From NCBI GenBank assembly GCA_047967505.1, contig CM106538.1: 64,000 nt of DNA; one strand, given 5' to 3'. This document shows, piece after piece, positions 55,757-64,000 of this stretch (its first letter is position 1; the number at the start of each line of letters is the position of its first letter). Made by a program: the position numbers and the translations under genes. Origin of the DNA: Dipteris shenzhenensis (taxonomy: Eukaryota > Polypodiophyta > Polypodiopsida > Gleicheniales). Under the pieces are notes generated by a model that did no database searches, was not told the origin of the DNA, and saw only the letters and a program-made list of their open reading frames with translations.

Positions 55757-56979
55757 AGGCGACTGGCAGAGAAGGTGGAGGAGGTGGAGCGGGGGCTGCA
55801 CTCGGCTGGAAAGCCGACGGTGCAGCTAACTCTGTAGGAGAGGCGAGGGGGACAGGGGGGGGGGGATGGGGATGCATCTGGAACTGGGACTGAGGGGGAG
55901 GAGGAGGAGACTGAGGAAGAGGAGGCGGGGGCTGAAACTGCGGGTCGGGCGAAGGGGGGGGAAACTGGGGAGAAGGCGGGGGGGCGAGAGAGAGGAGGAT
56001 CTGAGGCTGTGGAGGGCGGGCTGCCGTCGAAGAAGAAGCTCTCCCAGGTCCCTGGGGCATCTGCCTGTCAGGTCTCTGGAGTGCTGCTGCAGGAAGGGTA
56101 ACCTCTGCCTCCTTGCCTTTATCCGAAATCTTCTTGTTCTTTCCTCTTTTCCTTTGAACCTCGGTCCAACCGCCCACTACCTCTGGACCAGACTCCGACT
56201 GCCTCGGCTCCTCCTGGGGAGGGTCGAGACGAGCTGGCGAAGCGTGGACAAGCAGCCGCCAAGTGCCCAAAGCCGTGGCACCGCAGGCACTGACCTGGCT
56301 GTCCGGTGACTATCATGCTCTGGGTGATGCTGCCGGCACCTGTCACAATCTCGATCACTGCAGGGAGAGTCGCAGGATCCGCCACAGCCACACGGACTCG
56401 GGGAGCTCCTGCCGTGGTCACCGCGTCGGCAAAGGTGTCGTGCATAACCCAGCCAAAATGGGAGCCCAAGTCCCTGACAATCGGCCGCAGCTCAGTAGCA
56501 AGCCCTGGAAAAACTAGTGTCACTAGGTGGCGAGGTATACGGAACCGAACATCGAAATCCGCTGCGCTGAAACCACGGTACCATGGGACTATCATGATGA
56601 TCTTCCCATCCACCGATGTGGGGGAACCGGCAATCAGGTTGCTCGCAGCTTTCTCATTGGAGAGTTTGAGCCAGAAGATGCCCCTTCCCATAAGGGCCAC
56701 CTCCTCAATATGGCCATCCTCTAGCAGGAGAGTGGACTGGAGCCAGTCCCTGATGGTAGACCTGGAGGGGGAGTGTCCAATGACTCTACCGTAAACAGAG
56801 GTACGAGCAAAGTCAATGGCTACCTCCTGAACACGAGATGATTGTTGCTCTGTCAGGATAACGCGGTAGGCATCTGGAGAGGGAGGGTCCGATTGGGCCT
56901 CCGGATCCCGGGCAGGGGGCCGCCATACCGCCAAGACTAACTGCAAGCTTCCGATGAGGAAAAACAGGCTGCCACCCAA
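55757..56979 (-). pseudogene. LINE F ORF1 N-terminal part (DUF4283 and zinc knuckle)
   Basis: Starts at ATG 56979. It contains the DUF4283-type region (VYGRVIGHSPSRSTIRDWLQ, VALMGRGIFWLKLSNEKAAS, IVPWYRGFSAADFDVRFRIP) and the CCHC knuckle CLRCHGFGHLAAAC. A frameshift at about 56130-56200 leads into a basic segment and a long proline/glutamine-rich linker (QFPPPSPDPQFQPPPPLPQS). It stops being LINE at about 55757, where gypsy protease begins. The protein probably binds LINE RNA. The older, poorer copy at 1575-3200 has the same order. Confidence 0.85.
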
Positions 56980-57605
56980 GAAGGGGGACGAAGCGGGAGG
57001 TGGAGCCTGGGGGTGAGGCGGGCGAGGCGAAGTGAGGGGGCGGGGGGGTCGGAACGGAGGGCGGGGTGAAGGCTGCGGGGTGCGGGGAATACGGAAGGGC
57101 GCGGGAGGGCGGGGGGGCGGGGTTGGAATGGCGGGGGTGGAGGGGTGAAACGGGGGGCGGGGAGAGCGGAATGAAGGCGGGGGGGCGGGTGAAGCGAGGG
57201 GGGCGAAAGAGCAGCGAGGGGGCGGGTTGGAGCGGGGCGGATGGCGAGGGAGCAGCGAGGGGGCGGGTTGGAGCGGAGGCGAGGCGAGGGCGAGGGCGGG
57301 TTGGAGCGGAGGGGGCGGGTTGGAGCGGGGGCGAGGGGGCGGGTTGGAGCGGAGGCGAGGGGCGGGTTGGAGCGGGGGCGAGGGGGCGGGTTGGGCGGAG
57401 GCGAGGGTGCGGGTTGGAGCGGAGGCGAGGGGGCGGGTTGGAGCGGAGGCGAGGTGGCCGGCGGGAGAGGGGGAGGGGGGACGGGGGTCGAGGGCGGAGG
57501 GGGAGGGGTGGGGGTGGTCGCGGCGAGGGGGGAGCTAGGGGGAGGTAGAGCTAACGGCGAGGGGGGGGAGGGGAAGCTCGCAGGAGCGCGAGTTCATTTC
57601 TTTCT
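56980..57605 (-). promoter_or_regulatory. LINE F 5' UTR with GC-rich tandem monomers
   Basis: The region from the ORF1 start to the LINE 5' end at 57605 is extremely G-rich on the plus strand. Nine imperfect copies of a 24-26-bp unit with core GCGGGTTGGAGCGG lie at about 57221-57452. Because it is bounded by the target duplication at 57606, it is the genuine 5' end of LINE F. Tandem 5' UTR monomers act as promoters in some mammalian L1 families; a similar role here is inference. Confidence 0.7.
57221..57452. repeat. GC-rich minisatellite, nine units of about 25 bp
   Basis: Consensus core GGCGGGTTGGAGCGGAGGCG. Units differ by small deletions, for example a shortened copy near 57395. Glycine/arginine-rich ORFs across it are repeat translations. 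Confidence 0.9.
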
Positions 57606-57620
57606 CCGAGTATTGGTTGC
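57606..57620 (+). repeat. LINE F target-site duplication, copy 2
   Basis: CCGAGTATTGGTTGC, perfect partner of the minus-strand copy at 53282-53296. Confidence 0.9.
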
Positions 57621-58748
57621 TGGAATGGTCCTAAGTTGAGTACAAGTGCTCTCAAGAGAGTTGCTTGGCAGGATGATTACAATGAATGCTTGCAGAGGTT
57701 GTTCGTGCTTCTGATCACTGTGGGTGGTTCAGTGATGCTATCACCCATTGTTTGGGTATTCTAGTGAGTCCGTGGACACTTGTGATTGTCAGGGGAGCGT
57801 GTGGCCTTGTGTGGGTTGCTAGTAAACGCTGTTGGGTTAAATGCAGGTGTTTGCACTGAGAATGGATGCCTATGGTCACATGGGTGTGATAGCAAAGCCC
57901 CACAGGGCTAATGTGTTAACTGATGCCTCTGAGTGAGGGAAGAGCATTGAATGCGTGTGAGTTGGTACTCATTGTGTATCCTTTTTGCTGGCTTTGGCAA
58001 GTAACATGTTCCGTGTGGGAATATGTTTTTGGTTTCTCTAGGTGATGGATCACTTGCTGGCAGTGGTTGCTAGGCAGACGGCACATCTTTGGTACAGCCT
58101 TGTTGTTGAGTAGGCAAGGGTTGGGAAATCCATGCTTGGAATGGGAAGTATCCCTGGAACCCCGAGAGGGATGGTACAGGTGTGACTGATATAGTGTTTG
58201 CTGTGTTGTGATGCTAGATCTCTTTTGGGAAACAAGTTATTGTATTAGGATATGTGCAACCCATAGGGTGAGACACTATTGATCATGGCAGTCCTGGACA
58301 GTGGAGAAAGCTTTTGTATGCTTTCTTTCCCTGCTTTGAGCAGATGGATGACTAATTGGGCACTAGTGACAACTGTGGGGAACTGAGTGGCTGAGTGGGC
58401 TGCTAGTAACAATTCTGGGTTGTGTGCAAGCTTCCTGGACTAGGGATGGAGACCTTCCAGGAGTGGTGAGAGCAGTGAACAGTAAAGGCTATGCAGGGTA
58501 TGTGGAATGCCACAGTTGTAAGAAGGAATGTATCCTTTATGTAGCCTGGATTTCAGGGCCTCTCAATTAATTAAAGAAATACTGAAAGGGGCGCCAAGGT
58601 TTGGGGCCAATCTATGTTTTTGTCTTGATGCAGGGGCACTCTAGCTCCCAACGTGCTGGTCATACTTTTGCTGAATTGTTAATGTAATAGTGTTAACTGG
58701 TTACTTGTTAGTTTTATTGCCCTTGGACTTTATTGAAGGCCTGTTTCA
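57621..58748 (+). mobile_element. LTR E, 3' part
   Basis: Continues LTR E after LINE F. It ends CCTGTTTCA at 58748, followed by the target duplication GGTAT (58749-58753). No coding domain is visible. Confidence 0.65.
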
Positions 58749-59485
58749 GGTATCCCATTGGAGGGTTGCCAAAGACCATTACGTCCGACATGGACTCCAA
58801 GTTTACGTCTAACTTTTGGCGAGCCTTGTTTGATAATTTTGGTACTAAGCTGCAGATGTCCGCTTTCCATCCGCAATCGAACGGCGAGACGGAAAAGTAT
58901 AATGGTATGGCGTTTGATATTTTGAAAGCATATTGTCATGATGCTAAGGGAAAGCGGGAGCAGTTTCTTCCACTTGTGCAGGCCATTCTGAACGATACCT
59001 ATTCTTCGAGTATTGGTCGCATACCTTATGAAGCAGCGTTTGGACGGTGGTTTACATCACTCCTCAACCGGATGGTGTCTCCATCTCTTGAAGCCAACAA
59101 AACCACTGAATCAATGGCAGAGATTACGGAGTCCATGAAAAGCTGCATCGCCAAAGCTCAAGCATCGTATACGCGTCAGGCTAACAAATCCAGACGAGTT
59201 GTCCAGTACAAAGAGGGGCAATGGGTGTATTTACGCATTATCAAGCAAAGATTGAAGCAGGTGGGCAAGCGATGCCCTAAGCTGTCCTTCAGGAGCTTCG
59301 GACCATTCCCTATTATCCAAAAGATCAACGATGTCTCAATGAAGTTACGCCTTCCAGACAATTGGACTATGCACAATGTGTTTCATGTAGCTTGTTGAAG
59401 CCACATTTTGGACCTCCTCTTTCAGAGATTTTCGACGAGCAACAACCTGAAGTTCTTGATGAAGCCGAAGTTTTGCAGCCAGAAC
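58749..59485 (+). pseudogene. Gypsy D integrase C-half
   Basis: The plus strand gives GGLPKTITSDMDSKFTSNFW (second catalytic Asp), then SAFHPQSNGETEKYNGMAFD with the catalytic Glu. A C-terminal domain follows (VVQYKEGQWVYLRIIKQRLK, FRSFGPFPIIQKINDVSMKL) to MHNVFHVAC. A frameshift at about 59393 moves the tail to LLKPHFGPPLSEIFDEQQPE. The first catalytic Asp and the zinc domain are in the inverted N-half (54301-54800). The frame is open for 200 codons, so this part is relatively well kept. Confidence 0.9.
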
Positions 59486-59489
59486 AGAT

Positions 59490-59960
59490 CCACAGCTCAT
59501 TCTCAGCTCTTTATTTCAGTCATCTCTCAGCTCTCTTATAGGATCTATCAATCCTAGCTTTCACTCTCTCACTCACGCAGTAAACCTGCATTCCGGTGGA
59601 CAGCACAAGCCTCTCCCTTGCCTTGCAGAAGCGTCCTACATCGTCAGTGTGGATAGCATCAAGGTCTCGGTATTGGTCGGCTGCCTCTCAGGTCTTTGGA
59701 TCCGCTCTACGTGTGCACAGTGAGCTCTTCAGAAGCACATTCCGTGATCTCTCAAAGAGTGTTCTTTGTATTTCTCAGTTCTCCAATTATAAAGCAAATT
59801 CTCCCGTGATTAGGGGAGGGGGCCCTCAGTGGGTACAGGGACTTAATCGGTTCTCTCTCTTTACCCTCATCTCCTTTCTCTCTCTATGGTGTACAAACGC
59901 TGATTCCTCGCTAAAGGTGTAAAGAAGGTCTTGTTGTGAATTATACCGTTGCATGTTATA
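59490..59960 (+). repeat. Gypsy D 3' LTR fragment
   Basis: Matches 45962-46454 from CACAGCTCATTCTCAGCTCT to GCATGTTA. Its U3 part is missing, so a deletion joins pol to the middle of the LTR. The end reads ATA instead of ACA. Confidence 0.85.
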
Positions 59961-60602
59961 AAGAGGAAGCAGAAGAAGAAGTGCTTCTATTGTGACACGC
60001 CAAGTCATTTTGCGAAGGACTGCAGAAAGAAGAAGGCGGATCATAAAAACAAGAGGAAAGAGTCGGACTCAGATTCAGAGGGTGACACAAAAGCCAAAGC
60101 TAATGTGGTAATCAAAGAGTTGTTCTTGGTGACATCTCCGTGTGTTATTGAGGTCAGATATGCCGACCTAGAAACCACAGTGATGATGTCTGACATTGAG
60201 ATGTGGGTCGACGAGGAGTCAGATGCCTTTGTGAAGGTGAAGGATAGCATGAAGTACTTGGTATCTTCCAGGCTCATGGCTGTTGATACTGACACGACGG
60301 TGGATTCCATGGAGTGCCTTGGGGCTTCATGTTCAGCTGGATGCTGTACTTTCAGAAGGGGACAGTACAGGATTACACAGGCTATTGGTATGTGCCTCGA
60401 TGAGGTGCATGGTCTGCTTTCAGAGCAAGCACACATGCAGTACGACGATCTGGTATGTACTTGATGCTCTTAATTTGAGCCTTTGTAGCATGCTGTGGAG
60501 AGACTCGGCTCTTCATTTGTCTCAGGTAATGCGAGATTGGAAGGAATTGTCCTTCTTCGAAGACAGAAGGGGAAGTCTGGGTGCTTCTTCAAATCTCGGA
60601 CA
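59961..60602 (+). pseudogene. Copia C-family gag C-terminal fragment
   Basis: Begins with the gag knuckle KKKCFYCDTPSHFAKDCRKK (intact CX2CX4HX4C) and continues with the acidic segment ESDSDSEGDTKAKANVVIKE. The frame stays open to 60464. It aligns with 43815-44440 of copia C, whose knuckle is damaged. Gypsy D seems to have landed in this copia copy, since the fragment starts exactly at the gypsy LTR end. Confidence 0.85.
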
Positions 60603-61790
60603 CAGATACTAACACAGCGGAACGATCTCAAATCCTCACTGATCTTGCACAAGATAGATGCAATCACTCACTGAAACCTCACACAGAAATACAGCATAGA
60701 AAGGAGAAGAAGAACTCAGAGTCTGTTTATCCAGAAGTGTGGGAAAACTGCTCAGGAATGAGATCACTACATCCAGCCAAAAGATGCTGGGCAAAATGAC
60801 AATCAAGGGAGATCATTCTTAGTTCAGCTTCTGGAACAGACAGCAATATGGCAACCAACAACTGTATGAAAACATCCAAGAGAGGACCCAAGATGTATTA
60901 CAAAGTAGTGCACTCACAAACCACACTATGCGGACAGCAGGGTGCTGCTCACTAGTGCTAGATCTGAGGCCACACATTGTTGCCCTAATCTGCTGCTCTC
61001 TCCTTCTGCTGTGTGCACGCCTCGGATGAGGACTTTTGTGTAGATGGGAGGAGCTCAAAACTCTGTTCGACAGTTCCCTTTCAGCCCCTGTGTGTTCCGT
61101 ACACATGCCAAGGTCTACTGCTACTGCTGGTACCTCTATCTCGGCTGGAACCTTTGTTTGCATCTTCTGTAGTGCCTTGGTGCCCTTCTGAAGCCTGGAA
61201 TTGATGGCAGATTCTCTGCCCTTCCACCCTTGCTGCTGCCCTTCACAGTTGCCCCAATACCCTGGCAAGCATTCCTGAAGACCTGTTTGGCAACGTGGAC
61301 TGGATAGCATGACTGCCTTCAAAGGGGGCTGGATATGCCCCTGCAATCCGACTGACTGGGGGCCTGTATGGCTGACCTGGCAGCCTGCTATACATCAGAC
61401 CAAATCAACTCTGCTGGCCGACCAGACCGGGTCTTCTGGGGTCTATAAGCCCCCCAATGGATGCACCTATTGTGTCAAGTCCAGGGCTGAAAGCAGGCCC
61501 TTTTGCCCTTCCAACGGGGCCTACAATCTGCTGCAGACATGCCCTAAGTCAGGGCGCATGTATGGCTCAATGAATGGCTGACACCATGGATGTCTCTACT
61601 GTGGCAGATCTGCCCTGAGGGGTGGGTTATAAATAACGCAAGAAGGACATGTATATGCTGCCCACATGTCCATGTGGCAGTTTTTTCATCCCTTACCCTT
61701 CCCCCCTATTTCTCTGCAAGTGTTACTTCCCCATGCTCTCCTCATTTGGGGGACATTCTAGTGAGGATATGACATGATCTCAGATGAATC
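60603..61790. mobile_element. LTR-like segment of uncertain family
   Basis: The copia C homology ends at 60602. What follows resembles LTR sequence in composition, with short runs similar in style to the copia B LTR. It has a plus TATA-like GTCTATAAG at 61441 preceded by one RCCGAC core (GCCGAC, 61417-61422), and TTATAAATAA at about 61627. Ends and partner were not found. Confidence 0.3.
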
Positions 61791-63437
61791 AGGTGACAGT
61801 AAGTCTTGAGAGAGACCATGGAATGTTTTATAGTTTACATAGGCGTATAGAACATGTGTGACCTGGAGTGTGGTTTTAATGTGATGGTTTTACAGATGAA
61901 TGACATGGTCAAAGACTTTGTTTTCAAGGTTCTTGATGAGGGGACTAGACATTTGTGAGGACTAGACTTTTGCAAGACTTCCTTCTAGTCTTATGAAGGT
62001 ATATTAACTGGCATGTTACATGTCTTGCCTTATTTCACCTCCTTATGTACTCATTTCAAATGCCGATTAGGCCCTCTATGTGATCCTTCATTTCATACTC
62101 CGGCAACACTTGTTCCCAGGCAATGATTACACAAGTATTATTGGCACATTATATGCATAGGGAGTCTTGGGAAGATCTAGTCCCCTCGTGTTCCTTTTTG
62201 TCCTTTTCATTGAATTGCAAACCCATAACATTAAACCGAGATTTGATTTGCTTATGCTGTGTACATTTACGTACTTCAAACATTTCACAATATTTTGTCA
62301 ACTAATTCATTCAACGTCATGTCACATTTAGACTGGAATGTAACACCCTAGGGTTTGGAGAATTTGTGTAAAACCTAAGAATGTTCCTCTTTATTGTTGT
62401 AATCAAAATGAAGTATGGAAGCTGAAAGCGATCCCTGTTAGACTTCCATTTCACTTACAATCATAATATGAACTTTGCTTCTTATCCTAGACTGATGCAT
62501 CATGTTCCTTCAATACTCCTCAAATTGGAGAGTTTTAGCCTGTAGCCTATAAGAGAAGATTTTCTATTTTTACGCTTTTGGGTCAATTTTCAATTAAGGT
62601 CCTGGAAAGATTTAACGTTGATAAAAAAAGATTAATAATAAGCATCTTTTCAAACTTTAGAGAATTTTTATTGGTAAGATCTTTAAGCGAGAACTTAACA
62701 TTGCATTCAATTGAACTTTTGCTAGGGAAGTTTTTAGATCTCAAGTTCTTGGCTTTTAAAAGTTCTCTCAGTCTAAGAAAAGAGCTTATGATCACTATCT
62801 TTACTTATCCTGATCTTGACAACATATTTTCAAGTTAATTATTGGATTACAAGAATTTGGAAGCATTCTGAGGTTGCTTGGAAGTATGTGAAAACATGAG
62901 GACAAAAGGCTTATTTAGACATTGGTAGAAATCTTATAGAGTATAGAAAGCAAGACTTACTTTGATAATAAGTTTGCTTCTTTTGTTGAAAATTCTTCAG
63001 GATGTGTTATGACTCCAAATACTTCAATCCTTTGTTGCTTTTCTAACAAAATTTTTCCTTAAAAAAATAAAATCTGACTTTTTTCTTCTAAGTATTCATG
63101 CCTATTTAAAGCCATAGAGATGATATCTTGTGTTGCTTGAGCAATTAAAATATTAGAATTAGAGAAGGGGAAAGGAGGGAAGTTGGTGGGAAGGGGAGGA
63201 AGAGCAGCACAAATGGATTGTTTTCAAGTGCTTGGAAAAAGTTAGGTGTTACCGGATGGTAGGATTGAGACTCTTGGATTAGTAGGAAGGTTGAGAAGCA
63301 TGGGCAAAGAGGCATGGCAAGGAATATGAGTTAGCATGGATTCAGGAAAGAAATGGAGGATGTTACTGGAGTTAGGGAGGGATGTGATAAGATAAAAAAA
63401 GAAAGTGGTGAGACAGGGGAGATTCGATTGAAGGTAG
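61791..63437. other. AT-rich DNA without a recognised gene
   Basis: The ORF at 62578-62838 (86 codons, hydrophobic/basic) has no recognised domain. No LTR or RNA gene is visible. Confidence 0.5.
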
Positions 63438-64000
63438 TGTTAGAAATCAACCCAACAGAGGGTACACACAGCGGAAGACTTATAGTAATGCCCAAGAGCT
63501 CACACAGTGTGCTGTGTGGGTGTGGAATCACAAACTTCTTTACTTATGTGCATTCAATAGATGTGCAGACTCATCAATAGACAATGAACCGACCAGATAG
63601 AGAAACACCAAAATATATATATTTCCGTCTAAAACTATGGACACAATACAAAAGAGACAGATCCAGAGTCCCACCAATGATGTGGTCCTCTGATCTTACC
63701 ACAAGGTCCTTCTCCTATTGGCTGGCTATCTCTAGACTCGAGTCCGCATGCTCCACCTCGAGCTTCTGTAGACTTTCCGTCCAGATGCCTTCCACCTTGC
63801 TGTCTTTGCACCAGCCTAGGTGGGCAGCTCTTCCAGCTCTCAGTCTGCAGCTCCTTGTCACCTTCTTCACCTCCTGATATATAGGCCCAAGAGAGGTATC
63901 CTTGGCTGCTCCAATCTGCTGGTTCCTGCTGCTGCAAGTGATGCGAAGTGAGGCCTCAAGGACCTCCTTTTATAGGGCCCCAAGGGCTGATAAAAATACC
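63438..64000 (-). repeat. Copia C-family LTR, minus strand, cut by the window end
   Basis: The plus-strand start TGTTAGAAAT, then CAACAGAGGGTAC, CACACAGTGTG and GTGTGGAATCACAAA, is the reverse complement of the copia C LTR end (42690-42810). A minus-strand TATA CTATAAAAG lies at 63967-63975. No PBS lies to the left, so this is a 3' or solo LTR. The U3 start lies beyond 64000. Confidence 0.85.

Larger units (their letters stand above)
45879..59960 (+). mobile_element. Gypsy D with nested LTR and LINE F, rearranged by inversion
   Basis: Gypsy pieces appear in three blocks: LTR and gag (plus, 45879-47975), protease, RNase H and integrase N-half (minus, 54301-55756), and integrase C-half plus LTR (plus, 58749-59960). 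The RT domain is deleted between protease and RNase H. Inserted DNA comprises an LTR split by LINE F. All discontinuities are explained by one inversion of about 47.98-55.76 kb (see findings). Confidence 0.8.

Noticed and set aside
57066-57639. Three overlapping Gly/Arg-rich ORFs of 100-160 codons
   Set aside because: They are open only because the GC-rich minisatellite lacks stop codons; the region is the LINE 5' UTR.
62578-62838. 86-codon ORF as a possible small membrane protein
   Set aside because: It has no clear transmembrane pattern, no family, and AT-rich context; it was not supported.
1-64000. CRISPR arrays, tRNA or rRNA genes
   Set aside because: No regularly spaced repeat-spacer structure and no cloverleaf or rRNA-like segment was seen. 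All repeats are explained by transposons or simple sequence.

Overview
The window is repeat-dense intergenic DNA from a land plant. Supporting signs are Ty1/copia and gypsy elements primed by initiator tRNA-Met, L1-type LINEs with DUF4283 and zinc-knuckle ORF1 proteins, Helitron and hAT remnants, pieces of an NB-LRR gene, and one host gene fragment with GT-AG introns. The species cannot be read from the sequence; a large-genome plant, perhaps a non-angiosperm, would fit. No complete host gene is visible. Ordinary-looking ORFs are mostly shadows of repeats.

Layout. 0-13 kb: decayed pieces (copia gag, LINE ORF1, zinc knuckles, an RPA-like OB-fold gene, a LINE ORF2 tail, NB-ARC fragments) in AT-rich sequence. 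13.7-19.3 kb: one L1-type LINE in two complementary halves of opposite orientation, around an unidentified 240-codon ORF. 19.6-22.7 kb: a decayed Helitron Rep-helicase. 24.1-29.6 kb: a young, nearly intact copia element (A) with identical-length 694-bp LTRs, AATGA target duplications, PBS, PPT and one pol frameshift. 30.9-31.6 kb: three exons matching the N-terminal part of queuine tRNA-ribosyltransferase accessory subunit 2. 32.7-37.3 kb: a second LINE type carrying a 681-bp hAT-like MITE. 37.4-40.7 kb: copia element G, whose RT domain is inverted inside the element. 40.7-45.9 kb: the gag and LTR of copia B, then the gag-only copia C. 45.9-60.0 kb: a gypsy element (D) whose integrase received an LTR, which in turn received a full-length LINE (F). 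A 7.8-kb inversion then joined gypsy gag to LINE and LINE to gypsy protease. 60-64 kb: fragments of the copia C family and AT-rich DNA.

Main observations. (1) Three separate inversions have breakpoints inside transposons. The largest is supported by a 15-bp LINE target duplication now lying in inverted orientation. (2) Several LTRs of different families carry 3-4 RCCGAC (DRE/CRT-core) motifs just upstream of their TATA boxes. (3) Two arrays have extreme GTAC density, one in the leader of copia G and one in the LTR inside gypsy D. (4) The LINE ORF1 stop and ORF2 start overlap as ATGA in two diverged copies, suggesting coupled translation.
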